A stretch of DNA of 64,000 nucleotides from Betaproteobacteria bacterium HGW-Betaproteobacteria-6 (GTDB taxonomy: Bacteria; Pseudomonadota; Gammaproteobacteria; Burkholderiales; Rhodocyclaceae), in the NCBI GenBank assembly GCA_002842145.1, contig PHCF01000001.1, forward strand, positions 18,903 to 82,902, written 5' to 3'. Each line of letters opens with the position of its first letter. Positions within the stretch are counted from its first letter, which is position 1. Of this stretch, positions 1-8,401 are shown in pieces. A model generated the notes under the pieces. The model was given only the letters and a program-made list of their open reading frames with translations, was not told where the DNA came from and ran no database searches. The translations under genes were made by a program, and so were the position numbers.

Positions 1-184
1 TGCGCAAGGCTACCCGGGCCGGTTCGAGGCGGTCGGCGAGGACCAGCCGGTAGCGCTTGTCGTCCGGAATGTTGGTGAGGTGCTCGACGCCCTCGTCATC
101 GACAAAACCGAAAATGCCCCCGGCCGCCTGGGCCGGGACCGAGGTGGCGATGGCTAGGCAGAGGAGAAGAGGGCGCAGGGGCAT
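1..184 (-). CDS. Secreted DUF4124/lytic transglycosylase-like protein, N-terminal part
   Basis: Only the first 61 or so codons lie in the window; the gene runs off the left edge. The ATG at 184 opens a typical signal peptide with a hydrophobic core (LLLCLAIATSV) and a PAQA-A cleavage site. The mature protein starts GGIFGFVDDEGVEHLTNIP, the pattern seen in DUF4124 and at the N-terminus of many betaproteobacterial periplasmic SLT-type transglycosylases. The catalytic domain is not visible, so the enzyme assignment is an inference from this leader domain. No strong ribosome site is seen upstream. It is divergent from the secretion operon; about 130 bp separate the two starts. Confidence 0.6.
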   Translation of the reverse strand, partial: MPLRPLLLCLAIATSVPAQAAGGIFGFVDDEGVEHLTNIPDDKRYRLVLADRLEPARVALR

Positions 185-314
185 CGACGGCAGAAGTGGG
201 AGCAAGGCGCCCAGACTACGGGCCGAGTGTTACAGGAGATTGACCGCGCCGTCATGGTTCTGTAACGCTGAATGCATACCATCGCCGATACCCTCAACCA
301 ACCTTGGCGACCCT

Positions 315-770
315 GTGCTGCGCAATCCGCTATCCCGTCTTGTCGACCGACCGAATGTTTGCCGACCGCGTCAGCGCGGCTTCACCCTGCTTGAACTGCT
401 CGTCGTCATGGTCATCATCGGCCTGCTCGCCGGCTATGTCGGCCCGAAGTATTTTTCGCAGATCGGCAAATCGGAAATCAAGGCGACGCGAGCCCAGATC
501 GATGGTCTGGAAAAGGCGCTCGACCAGTATCGGCTCGATGTCGGCCGCTACCCGAACAGCGAGCAGGGGCTGGCGGCGCTGACCAAGCGCCCGGCTGGCG
601 AAAGCCGCTGGCAGGGGCCCTACCTCAAGAAGGAGGTGCCGGCCGACCCGTGGGGCGCCTCCTATCAGTACGCCCAGCCCGGCGAGCACGGCGATTTCGA
701 CCTTTTCTCGTTCGGCAAGGATGGCAAGGCCGGTGGCGAGGGCGAAAACGCCGACATCACCAACTGGTGA
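315..770 (+). CDS. gspG: Type II secretion major pseudopilin GspG
   Basis: Main subunit of the type II secretion pseudopilus, inserted in the inner membrane and cleaved by prepilin peptidase. The prepilin site G|FTLLELLVVMVIIGLLAG is clear, with Glu at +5 of the mature protein, and is followed by the GspG hallmark YPNSEQGLAAL and a C-terminal DLFSFGKDGKAGGEGENADI calcium-site region. The mature length of about 129 residues fits the family. No ATG is in frame; GTG at 315 gives a 22-residue leader, longer than usual, so a nearby CTG is possible. First gene of a tightly packed operon; gspF follows after 13 bp. Confidence 0.88.
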   Translation: MLRNPLSRLVDRPNVCRPRQRGFTLLELLVVMVIIGLLAGYVGPKYFSQIGKSEIKATRAQIDGLEKALDQYRLDVGRYPNSEQGLAALTKRPAGESRWQGPYLKKEVPADPWGASYQYAQPGEHGDFDLFSFGKDGKAGGEGENADITNW

Positions 771-783
771 ACCGGGCATAGCA

Positions 784-1968
784 ATGGACTACGACGTGAT
801 GGCCGTTTTCCCCGGTCGGGGCGTAAGCCGACTGACGGTTTCGGCCGAATCGCCCGACTTGGTCGCGGCGATGCCGGCGCTGCAGGGCGGCGTCATCGTT
901 TCGCAACGCCCGCTTGGCCGACGCCAGGCGCGCGGGCGAGGCGGGAAGTTTCCGCTGCCGCTGTTTACCCGTCAGCTGCTGTCCCTGCTCCAGGCCGGGC
1001 TGACCGTGGTCGAAGGTCTGGAAACGCTGGCCGAGCAGGATCGCGGCTCGGCCACTTCCGAAGTGTTGAGCAGCCTGCTCGCCCATCTGCGTGAAGGACA
1101 GTCGCTATCGGCGGCCCTCCAGCGCCATCCTGAAGCCTTTCCCGATCTATACGTGGCGACGGTCAGGGCCAGCGAGCGGACCGGCGACATGCCCGAAGCG
1201 TTGGAGCGCTACCTCGTTTTTCACGAAAAGCTGGCCGAGCTCAAGAAAAAAATCGTCAGCGCCGCCATCTATCCGGTCTTGCTGATGTCGGTCGGCGCCC
1301 TGGTCACGCTCTTTCTGCTTGGTTATGTCGTGCCCCGCTTCGCGCTGGTCTTCGCTGACAGCGGGCGCGATCCGGAGGGCATTTCCAGTTTGCTTTTCGC
1401 CTGGGGCGGCTTCATCAATCACCACGCCGGCGAGTTGGCCGTCGGCGCCGGGCTCGCCGTAGCCGGCCTGATCGGGCTGTTTTCCCTGCCCGCCGTACGC
1501 GCCGCGGTGGCCCGTGCCGCCTGGCGTGTCCCGGCGCTGGGCGAGCGCATCCGGCTGGTCTTCCTGGCCCGTTTCTACCGCACCACCGGCATGCTGCTGC
1601 GCGCTGGCATTCCCCTCAAAACGACGCTGGGCATGGTCGCCGACATCCTCCCCGTTGCCCTGCGCACCGGCCTGCTACGGGCGATCGCCGACATCGAACA
1701 AGGACAGCCGTTTTCAGCGGCGGCGGAAAGCGGCGGGCTGACCACGCCGGTGGCGCTGCGCATGATCGCCGTCGGCGAGCGCAGCGGCCAGCTCGGCGAC
1801 ATGATGGAGGCGGTCGCCACCTTCTACGACGAGGAAATCAATCGCCTCGTCGACATGTTCACCCGTTTGTTCGAACCCCTGCTCATGACGGTGATCGGCT
1901 GCGTCATCGGCGGCATCGTGTTGCTGCTGTACATGCCGATCTTCGATCTGGCCGGCAATTTCCAGTAG
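784..1968 (+). CDS. gspF: Type II secretion inner membrane platform protein GspF
   Basis: Polytopic platform protein linking the GspE ATPase to pseudopilus assembly. It is 394 residues, the normal family length, with two repeated cytoplasmic GspF domains (about residues 55-180 and 260-380) that each begin with a F..RQL..LL.AG-type motif. Hydrophobic spans lie near residues 160-185, 215-235 and 360-385. The ATG at 784 was chosen because an upstream in-frame ATG at 721 lies inside gspG. An adjacent weak match to the dispersed repeat falls in its first codons and may be chance. Confidence 0.92.
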   Translation: MDYDVMAVFPGRGVSRLTVSAESPDLVAAMPALQGGVIVSQRPLGRRQARGRGGKFPLPLFTRQLLSLLQAGLTVVEGLETLAEQDRGSATSEVLSSLLAHLREGQSLSAALQRHPEAFPDLYVATVRASERTGDMPEALERYLVFHEKLAELKKKIVSAAIYPVLLMSVGALVTLFLLGYVVPRFALVFADSGRDPEGISSLLFAWGGFINHHAGELAVGAGLAVAGLIGLFSLPAVRAAVARAAWRVPALGERIRLVFLARFYRTTGMLLRAGIPLKTTLGMVADILPVALRTGLLRAIADIEQGQPFSAAAESGGLTTPVALRMIAVGERSGQLGDMMEAVATFYDEEINRLVDMFTRLFEPLLMTVIGCVIGGIVLLLYMPIFDLAGNFQ

Positions 1969-1976
1969 GAGCCGCG

Positions 1977-3674
1977 ATGAACTCACCAAGGGATGCCTGT
2001 TTGCCGATGGAGCACGATCTCCTGCTCGGCGAGGCCCGCCGGCTGGCCGCGGCCGGTCGTGGCCTGCCGGCGGTGATGGCCGCGCTGCAGGCCGATTTTG
2101 GCCAGAGCGAAGAGGCGGCCGGCGAGTTGACGGCAATGGCCTTCGGCCTCAGGGCGATCAGCCTGGCTGAGCTTTCCGAACACGCCCTGGTGCTCTCCCT
2201 GGCGCCGTTTGCCGAGTTCATCCGGCGTCAGGCGCTGATCCTCGAGGCCGGCGCGGCATATCTGATCGCCACGCCCAACCCCTTCGACGTTACCGTGCGC
2301 GACTGGCTGGAAGGTCTGGTGCCGCTCGACAAGCCGTTGCACTGGCGCCTGGCACCGCCTTCGGTGCTCACCGCCTTCCTGGCCCGCGAAGAAACCCGGG
2401 TCCGGGCGCTCGACGGCAGCCTGAGCGGCGAGGGCGGCCAGATCGCCATCGGCTCGGTGGCCGAAGATCTTTCGCTGCAACGCATTTCCGAAGACGGTAG
2501 CGCCGTCGTTCGCCTGCTGCGGTCGACCCTGCACGATGGCCTGAAAGCCGGGGCCAGCGACATTCACGTCGAGGCCAACAATCGCGGCCTGGCCATCAAG
2601 TACCGCATCGATGGCGTACTCAATTACGCCGGGGCTATCGATGGCGTCGACACCGCCGAGCAGATGATTTCGCGCGTCAAGGTGCTATCCGAACTCGACA
2701 TCTCGGAACGTCGCGTGCCCCAGGACGGCCGCTTCAAGGTCAGCTGGCAGGGGCGTGAAATCGACATCCGCGTCTCCATCATGCCCAGCATCTGGGGCGA
2801 GGATGCCGTGCTGCGCGTGCTCGACAAGCAGGCGCTGACCGATCATCTGCAGGGCCTGCGTCTCGATGCCATGGGCTTCGACGCCGACATCATGGGGCGC
2901 ATCCGCCGGCTGTCCAGCGAACCCTACGGCATGGTGCTGGTGACCGGCCCGACCGGCAGCGGCAAGACGACGACGCTCTACGCCGCGCTGACCGAGATCA
3001 ACCACGGCGAAGACAAGATCATCACCATCGAAGACCCGGTCGAATACCAGCTTTCGGGCGTCCTGCAGATTCCGGTCAACGAGAAAAAGGGCCTGACATT
3101 CGCCCGCGGCCTGCGCTCCATCCTGCGCCACGACCCGGACAAGATCATGGTCGGCGAAATCCGCGATGCCGAAACGGCGCAGATCGCGGTCCAGGCCGCG
3201 CTGACCGGTCACCTGGTATTCACCACGGTGCACGCCAACAATGTGTTCGACGTCATCGGCCGCTTCCTGCACATGGAGGTCGATCCCTACAACCTGGTCT
3301 CGGCGCTCAATGGCGTCGTCGCCCAACGGCTGATCCGCACGCTGTGTCCATCCTGTCTGCAGCCGGCGACCCCGAGCGCGGAAGAGCTGACGGTCGCCGA
3401 TATCAGCGATGTTGGCGCCGACTGGAAATTCCGCCGCTCGGTCGGCTGCGGTACCTGCCGCGGCACCGGCTATCGCGGCCGCAAGGCCATCGCCGAACTG
3501 CTCGTCCTCAACGACGAAATCCGCGAACTGATCATCAGCCGCGCTCCGATCCGCCAACTCAAGGAGGCGGCCCGCCGTAACGGCACCCGTTCGCTGCGCG
3601 AAAGCGCCCTCGACCTCGTCCGCGACGGGATAACCAGTCTGGAAGAAGCCAATCGTGTCACTTTCGTGGCTTGA
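1977..3674 (+). CDS. gspE: Type II secretion ATPase GspE
   Basis: Hexameric cytoplasmic ATPase powering pseudopilus assembly. Of 565 residues, the N-terminal 160 form the N1/N2-type docking region. The ATPase core carries Walker A GPTGSGKTT near residue 325, the Asp box (EDPVEYQ), Walker B IMVGEIRDAETA and the His box (TGHLVFTTVHAN). A tetracysteine zinc module follows (CPSC then CGTC, about residues 460-495), typical of GspE rather than of most PilB-like relatives. It starts 8 bp after gspF stops and its 3' end overlaps the next gene by 20 bp, which indicates translational coupling. Confidence 0.93.
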   Translation: MNSPRDACLPMEHDLLLGEARRLAAAGRGLPAVMAALQADFGQSEEAAGELTAMAFGLRAISLAELSEHALVLSLAPFAEFIRRQALILEAGAAYLIATPNPFDVTVRDWLEGLVPLDKPLHWRLAPPSVLTAFLAREETRVRALDGSLSGEGGQIAIGSVAEDLSLQRISEDGSAVVRLLRSTLHDGLKAGASDIHVEANNRGLAIKYRIDGVLNYAGAIDGVDTAEQMISRVKVLSELDISERRVPQDGRFKVSWQGREIDIRVSIMPSIWGEDAVLRVLDKQALTDHLQGLRLDAMGFDADIMGRIRRLSSEPYGMVLVTGPTGSGKTTTLYAALTEINHGEDKIITIEDPVEYQLSGVLQIPVNEKKGLTFARGLRSILRHDPDKIMVGEIRDAETAQIAVQAALTGHLVFTTVHANNVFDVIGRFLHMEVDPYNLVSALNGVVAQRLIRTLCPSCLQPATPSAEELTVADISDVGADWKFRRSVGCGTCRGTGYRGRKAIAELLVLNDEIRELIISRAPIRQLKEAARRNGTRSLRESALDLVRDGITSLEEANRVTFVA

Positions 3675-4422
3675 CCGCCTGACCCTCTTCATCCACCCGC
3701 AGCGCGTCGTTCTCGAACGGCAGCCGTGGCGCGGCGCGCGCTCCCGGCAATTGAGCGAGGTGGCGCCGCCGGCTGCCGGTGAAGCCGACTGGCAGCCGGT
3801 GCTGGCCGTCGCCGAAACGCTGCTCAGGAGCACCGGCAAGGGCGCGTCCCTGCATATCGTCGTCGCCGACCATCTGGTCCGCTACGCCTTGCTGCCGTGG
3901 AGCGAGATGCTGACCGGCCAGTCTGCACGCCTCGACATGGCCCGCGCCCTGTTCCGCAATGCGCTGGGCGAACGGGCGGCGACGCTGGATATTGCGCTCG
4001 ACCGTCCGGTCTTCGGCAAGAGCGGCGTTGCCGCCGGTATCGATCGCCAGTTGCTGGACGGCCTGCGCGCCGCCGCCAAGGCCCGGCGCCTGCGCCTGAA
4101 CAGCGTGCAACCGCGCCTGGTCGCCGAACTGGCAGCGCAACAGAAGCAATTGAACGATGGTTGGCTGGCCTGTCTCGACCTTGGCTGGCTGACGCTGGCC
4201 GGCATTCGCGACGGCGAGATTGCCAGCCTGCGCAATCACCGCGCCAGTACCGCCGAGCCGGATATCCAGGCCGGCGAACTGGCCGGCTTGCTGGCCGCCG
4301 AGTCCGCTACGGTCAACGGGAAAAAAGTGCTGATTTCAACTTCTGCCGGCGCTGCCCCGGCGCTGGCTGGCGGCTGGGAAACGACCCTGGTCGCGCCGGT
4401 TGCCGGAGGTGCCCATGCGTGA
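3655..4422 (+). CDS. PilM/GspL-like assembly protein
   Basis: A 255-residue protein starting at GTG inside the end of gspE. It looks like the cytoplasmic actin-like PilM/GspL cytoplasmic domain family: it has no membrane span, position and size match, and the next genes are PilN-, PilO- and PilP-like. Direct motif support is weak; the central part (LDIALDRPVFGKSGVAAG and LACLDLGWLTLAGI) resembles the phosphate-binding hairpins of this fold. In this layout it would recruit GspE to the membrane through the PilN-like partner. A degenerate dispersed repeat lies inside it at 4306-4340. Confidence 0.6.
   Translation: MSLSWLDRLTLFIHPQRVVLERQPWRGARSRQLSEVAPPAAGEADWQPVLAVAETLLRSTGKGASLHIVVADHLVRYALLPWSEMLTGQSARLDMARALFRNALGERAATLDIALDRPVFGKSGVAAGIDRQLLDGLRAAAKARRLRLNSVQPRLVAELAAQQKQLNDGWLACLDLGWLTLAGIRDGEIASLRNHRASTAEPDIQAGELAGLLAAESATVNGKKVLISTSAGAAPALAGGWETTLVAPVAGGAHA
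4306..4340 (+). repeat. Dispersed 38-bp repeat, copy 1 (in coding sequence)
   Basis: GCTACGGTCAA then CGGGAAAAAAG and TGATTTCAA. It lacks one C of the ACCG arm and diverges in the GGCC spacer. Read in frame as ATVNGKKVLISTS in the PilM-like gene. Confidence 0.55.
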
Positions 4423-4942
4423 TTTGGGCCTCGATTTTCAGCCGCGCCGCCCCGGCCTGCTGACGGTTGTCCTGCTTCTCGCCGGCGTGCTGCTTTGCGC
4501 CGACGCCTGGCTGGAGGATCGTGCACTGCTTGGCCAGCAGGAAGACGTCGAAGCCCGGCTGGCCCAGGCCAAGCGCCGGGCCGACCGGGTTGATGCCGGC
4601 CGTCGCGACAGCCGCCCGGAAAATGTCTTTTCGGCCGAAGAGGGCAAGGCCCTGCGCCAGACCATAGCCCTCATCCGCATCGACTGGGAGCAGCTCTACC
4701 GCAGCATCGACGCCGCAACCAGCGAGGACGTCGCACTGCTTGCCATCCGCCCCGGCGCGGCCGGCAAGGCGGTGCAGATTTCCGGCGAGGCGCGCAACAT
4801 GGCGGCAGCGCTGGCCTTCGTCGAAGCCCTGCGCCGCGAACCGCTGGCCAACGCCGTGCTGCTCTCGCACCAGGTCAAGCGCAGCGACCCGCAACAACCC
4901 ATCCTCTTCGAGATCGCCGCAACATGGCTGACCGGTTCCTGA
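4415..4942 (+). CDS. PilN/GspL C-terminal-like membrane protein
   Basis: A 175-residue bitopic protein: short cytoplasmic N-terminus (MRDLGLDFQPRRPG), one membrane span (residues 16-32, LLTVVLLLAGVLLCADAW), a coiled coil, then a periplasmic ferredoxin-like fold region. This is the PilN plan, equivalent to the C-terminal half of GspL. The ATG at 4415 was preferred over an upstream in-frame codon because GGAGGT lies 5 bp before it. It overlaps the preceding gene by 8 bp and the following one by 19 bp. Confidence 0.68.
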   Translation: MRDLGLDFQPRRPGLLTVVLLLAGVLLCADAWLEDRALLGQQEDVEARLAQAKRRADRVDAGRRDSRPENVFSAEEGKALRQTIALIRIDWEQLYRSIDAATSEDVALLAIRPGAAGKAVQISGEARNMAAALAFVEALRREPLANAVLLSHQVKRSDPQQPILFEIAATWLTGS

Positions 4943-5493
4943 ACCTCCTGCTCGCCCGCCTGCGCTTTACCGCGGCCAATCTGCCGGTGCTGCCGCTGAT
5001 CGCCTTCCTGCTGGTTGTGGCCGCCGCGCTGATCCACCTGGTCGTCTTGCCCGGCCGGGAGGCCGCTATCGAGGACGGCGAGCGTCGTCTGGCCCGCCTC
5101 GAACGCAGCGCCCGCCGGGCCGCGCTGGAGCGCCAGACCGAGCGGGTGACGCCGGAAGATACGCGACAGCGCCTGCTCGAGCGTTTCCCGAGCGAGGACC
5201 AGCTCAACGCCGAACTCGGCCGTCTGCTTGACTTGGCGAGCAAGGAAGGCCTGCAAGTGCCAACCGGCGACTATCGTCTGGTGCCGGGCAAGGACGGTCT
5301 TTTCGACCGCTACGTGTTGAACCTGCCGGTCAGCGGCAGCTACCAGACCATACGCCGCTACGTGGCAGCGGTGCGCCGGGAATTCCCCGATCTCGCCGTC
5401 GAGGACATCAGCCTGCGTCGTGAAAGCATCGACAGCGCCGAAGTCGAGGCGCAATTGCGCTTCATCCTGTTCGGCCGGAGGAGCGCGGCATGA
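4924..5493 (+). CDS. PilO/GspM-like membrane protein
   Basis: A 189-residue protein with one membrane span at residues 22-42 (PLIAFLLVVAAALIHLVVLP), then a coiled coil rich in Arg and Glu (residues 50-85), then a periplasmic domain ending in a beta-strand-like tail. The order matches PilO and GspM, which pair with PilN/GspL in the inner-membrane platform. Start and stop codons overlap both neighbours, so the operon is probably translated as one coupled set. Confidence 0.68.
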   Translation: MADRFLNLLLARLRFTAANLPVLPLIAFLLVVAAALIHLVVLPGREAAIEDGERRLARLERSARRAALERQTERVTPEDTRQRLLERFPSEDQLNAELGRLLDLASKEGLQVPTGDYRLVPGKDGLFDRYVLNLPVSGSYQTIRRYVAAVRREFPDLAVEDISLRRESIDSAEVEAQLRFILFGRRSAA

Positions 5494-6029
5494 CGCCGAA
5501 GCAACGCTGGATCATCCTCGGCAGCCTGCTCTCGGCCACCCTTGTTGCGGGCTATCTGGTTGACGATGAAGTCGCGCCAGAAACGAGCAAGCGCAAGGGT
5601 TCCGCCGCCCGCCAGTCGGCACCTTCATCGCCGGCCGACAGTCGGCGGGCCGGGCCGAGGGAGCGGACGACCGGGCTGGCCGTCGCCCCACTCAGTTTTC
5701 CCGAGCCGGCGCCGCTTGATGAGAACCAGATAGCGGCTGGCGAGACGCGGATCGACCCGTTCCGCAACAAGAACTGGTATGTCGCGCCGCCTCCGCCGCC
5801 AGCACCCAGGCCGACAGCGCCGCCGCTGCCTTTCAAATACCTGGGAAAGCTCAAGGAAGACGGGGAGATTCGCGTCTTCCTGAGCCATCAGGGCAAACAC
5901 ATCATTGCCAGGGTCGGCGATGTGATCAACGGCAGCTACAGCGTCGAGGAAATTTCCGGCGGGCAGATGACCTTGCTCTACCAGCCGCTCAAGGAAATCC
6001 AGATGCTGGCCATCGGCGCTGACAAGTAA
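5490..6029 (+). CDS. GspC/PilP-like periplasmic connector
   Basis: A 179-residue protein with an N-terminal membrane anchor (WIILGSLLSATLVAGYLV), a Pro-rich linker (PPPPPAPRPTAPPLP near residues 95-110) and a C-terminal small beta domain (FKYLGKLKEDGEIRVFLSHQ... VGDVINGSYSVEEI). That C-terminal pattern is the homology-region/PilP fold which contacts the secretin. No secretin gene follows; the next gene is an unrelated esterase beyond a 270-bp gap with hairpins, so the secretin must be elsewhere or absent. Confidence 0.7.
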   Translation: MTPKQRWIILGSLLSATLVAGYLVDDEVAPETSKRKGSAARQSAPSSPADSRRAGPRERTTGLAVAPLSFPEPAPLDENQIAAGETRIDPFRNKNWYVAPPPPPAPRPTAPPLPFKYLGKLKEDGEIRVFLSHQGKHIIARVGDVINGSYSVEEISGGQMTLLYQPLKEIQMLAIGADK

Positions 6030-6073
6030 GGCTAGCCGGCCGAGCGCAGGTTTCATGTCCGCCCCGGCGGGTG

Positions 6074-6166
6074 AATGACAATGGAACTTTTGTGCAATCC
6101 CATTGTCATTATTTTCCGGCGCTCGAAATTGTAGCGCCGGCCCGTTCGGAATGAGCCGAACGGCTC
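6074..6166. other. Cluster of inverted repeats after the secretion operon
   Basis: Three hairpins lie in about 90 bp: an 11-bp stem (AATGACAATGG at 6074-6084 with its complement at 6100-6110), an 8-bp stem CCGGCGCT/AGCGCCGG (6116-6140), and two mutually exclusive stems, GTTCGG/CCGAAC (6144-6161) and GAGCCG-AA-CGGCTC (6153-6166). No long T-run follows, so a classic intrinsic terminator is not certain. It could end the operon or act on the esterase leader. Confidence 0.6.
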
Positions 6167-6251
6167 ATTTCCGTGACGATGAATTGAAACAATTGGCGTC
6201 AATGATCGTTCTGACGTGACGAGGTTCATCCGGCGTTTTTTGGGTGGCACG

Positions 6252-6286
6252 TTGTTACGGTCAACCGGCAATTTTCCCCAAAATCA
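6252..6286 (+). repeat. Dispersed 38-bp repeat, copy 2 (mRNA leader)
   Basis: TTGTTACGGTCAACCGG followed by CAATTTTCCCCAAAATCA. It ends directly before the ribosome site (AGGAG) of the esterase gene, so it should lie in the transcribed leader. Confidence 0.8.
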
Positions 6287-6300
6287 GAAGGAGACAAAAC

Positions 6301-7812
6301 ATGAAAATTCAAAAAAAGGTGCCGCCGCTACCCGCCGTGCGCTGCCTCGGCGCGCTGCTCATGCTGCTCGGTGCCGGCGCTGCCCAGGCCGACCGCTGTG
6401 CCAATCTGGTCCAGGCTTTCGGCAATCAACTGGCCGACGTCAGTTGCGTCGACAGTGCCGACCTGACCACGGCCAACCCGGATACGACCCCGGCCAACAA
6501 TTCGCTGCCCGGCCTGCCGCCCTTTGCCTTCACCCCGCAGACCGACCGCGCGACGATCTCGCCGGATGCCGCCAATCGTCCGCCGATCACCAGCCCGGTG
6601 CCCGGCGTCCAGCTCAATGCGCGGATCGCCAGCGACCCGACCGGGCAGGCCCGCTTCCTGCTGCGGCTGCCGGCGAAATGGAACGGTCGCCTCGTCGTCG
6701 CCGGTGCTTCCGGTACGCGCAGCGAATTCAACGGCGATTTCGCCTGGAGCGATTACGTCATCCAGAAAGGCTACGCCTACGCCTCCCAGAACAAGGGGGT
6801 GCTCAACCTCAAGTTGAGCGACCCCAGCGATCCGCTGGCTTGCCGCCTCAACCCGGATTCGCAGCTATGGGTCCAGTTTTACGATAACGGCCCGGGCCAG
6901 GAGTTCACCCGCTGGCGCGACTACATGGTGCTCGCCTCCAAACTCGCCCACAAGGGCGCGGCCGCCAACTACGGCAAGAAGCCGCGCTACACCTACGCCG
7001 TCGGCACTTCGAACGGCGCCTACCAGGTGCGGCGGGCCGTCGAGTCGGCGCCGGAATGGTTCGATGGCGGCGTCGATTGGGAAGGGACTTTCGTCGATGA
7101 AAAGGCCCCCAACCTGCTGACCGATTTGCCCACTGCGATCCTCAATTTCCCGGACTATGTGGCCAGCGGCGGCGACGCGGGCAGCACCGCCGCCAAGAAT
7201 ATTCGTGGTGCCGGCTATCCGCCCGATCTGAAGGCCGGCGCCAGCTCGCTGTGGTCGATGAATTCCGCCTCGTTCTGGGAGGTGACGCTGTGTCAATGGC
7301 AGAAGCGCCTCGACCCGAGCTACGACACTTACAGCAGCGGACCGGAGAACTACAACTACTTCGCCCGTCTGCCGGTCTCCGGGGCCGACGGCAATATCGC
7401 TGATTTCGCCACCACCGGCCGCATCCAGCGCCCGCTCATCACCGTCGCCGGTACCATGGACGCGCTGCTGCCGATCGATCACCATGCCCGCGCCTACGCC
7501 CGCAAGGTGGTGGCACACAGTAGCGAGCGGATCGATGACGATGATCATGATCGGCGTCGTCACCATCACCATGATCGCAACCCGGCTTACCGGCTTTACG
7601 AGGTGCAGAATGGCAACCACATCGAAACCTACAAGCTGAGCCTGCCGCAATTGGAGTTCATCCAGCCGCACGCCCAGCGCGCTTTCGATTTGCTGGTCAG
7701 CCACGTCGAGCAGGGTACGGCACTGCCGCCCGACCAGTGCATAGCCCGCGGTGCCGCCATTGCCGACGAACCTGCCCAGCCAGGACACTGCGCCGAACTG
7801 CTGGCACCCTGA
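6301..7812 (+). CDS. Secreted alpha/beta hydrolase, tannase/3HB-oligomer hydrolase-like
   Basis: A 503-residue exported hydrolase. The ATG at 6301 follows AAGGAG by 8 bp and opens a signal peptide ending AAQA-D. The nucleophile elbow is GTSNGAYQVRR near residue 240, where Ser is followed by Asn-Gly. Candidate charge-relay residues are Asp in TVAGTMDALLP and His in VQNGNHIETYK. These elements match the tannase/feruloyl esterase and 3-hydroxybutyrate-oligomer hydrolase group, but the substrate cannot be named. An odd acidic/His-rich insert (DDDDHDRRRHHHHD, near residue 415) sits just before the catalytic His and could bind metal. Monocistronic between the hairpin cluster and a small unknown gene. 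Confidence 0.72.
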   Translation: MKIQKKVPPLPAVRCLGALLMLLGAGAAQADRCANLVQAFGNQLADVSCVDSADLTTANPDTTPANNSLPGLPPFAFTPQTDRATISPDAANRPPITSPVPGVQLNARIASDPTGQARFLLRLPAKWNGRLVVAGASGTRSEFNGDFAWSDYVIQKGYAYASQNKGVLNLKLSDPSDPLACRLNPDSQLWVQFYDNGPGQEFTRWRDYMVLASKLAHKGAAANYGKKPRYTYAVGTSNGAYQVRRAVESAPEWFDGGVDWEGTFVDEKAPNLLTDLPTAILNFPDYVASGGDAGSTAAKNIRGAGYPPDLKAGASSLWSMNSASFWEVTLCQWQKRLDPSYDTYSSGPENYNYFARLPVSGADGNIADFATTGRIQRPLITVAGTMDALLPIDHHARAYARKVVAHSSERIDDDDHDRRRHHHHDRNPAYRLYEVQNGNHIETYKLSLPQLEFIQPHAQRAFDLLVSHVEQGTALPPDQCIARGAAIADEPAQPGHCAELLAP

Positions 7813-7957
7813 TCTGACGTTTCCTCTTCAAGGGGCATTGGTTGCGGCACGTCCTCCGGCCGGAGGAGGTGCCGTTTTCAATCGATTGTCATTTTTTGTT
7901 CACCGGGAGGTAACGGGGACGCCCTATATTCGAACTGCTTGAGCGAAGGAGAACGCC

Positions 7958-8254
7958 ATGACGCGTGACGAAATGATTCGATTGCTGGTCCTTGACCGCC
8001 TTGAATACAGCGACGACCTGGCGCGCTATCTGCATCTGCAAGGCGTGCTCGAGAACGGCTTTCGCGGCTTCCGGGCGTTGTCGGACCATGAACTGGCCGC
8101 CGAGATTCAGGCGCTCGGATTGGACCGCCGACTCGACGCCGCCGATGGGCCGGACGATGACCTCGACGCCTTTGCCGACGACAACCTGTTTGACGCCAGC
8201 CTGTCGGTCGGCCACGTCTTCATCCTCGAGCAGTCTGCCGACTTCTCGCAATAA
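7958..8254 (+). CDS. Unknown 98-residue acidic protein
   Basis: Not recognised. It begins MTRDEMIRLLVLDRLEYSDD and has AAGGAGAA 5 bp upstream, so translation is plausible. It is acidic, with a low-complexity stretch DAADGPDDDLDAFADDNLFD in its second half, and has no signal peptide or membrane span. It lies alone between the esterase and phoD, all on the same strand but with gaps of about 145 bp each side. A weak look-alike of the dispersed repeat lies in the gap before it (7873-7913). Confidence 0.65.
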   Translation: MTRDEMIRLLVLDRLEYSDDLARYLHLQGVLENGFRGFRALSDHELAAEIQALGLDRRLDAADGPDDDLDAFADDNLFDASLSVGHVFILEQSADFSQ

Positions 8255-8401
8255 GGCTGCGCTCCGGGCGGGTCTTCCCGCAGCGAAAAACGCGCCAAGT
8301 CTCACATTGTTAGCCGCCCGTTTCACTGACATTTTCCGGCAATGCTGTTGTAATTCTCCGCCGCTAGGCTGGGCTACCTTCATCTCTTCCAGGCAGCCCA
8401 C

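Noticed and set aside
3069-3100. Resemblance to the dispersed repeat in gspE (CCGGTCAACGAGAAAAAGG)
   Set aside because: The protein segment IPVNEKKGLTFARGL is universal in GspE, so the match follows from protein conservation.
7873-7913. Possible degenerate repeat before the unknown 98-residue gene
   Set aside because: Only the A/T arm and ACCG remain, with insertions; cannot be told from chance.
8300-8400. Pho box before phoD
   Set aside because: CTGACAT at 8326 has no partner at 11-bp spacing.
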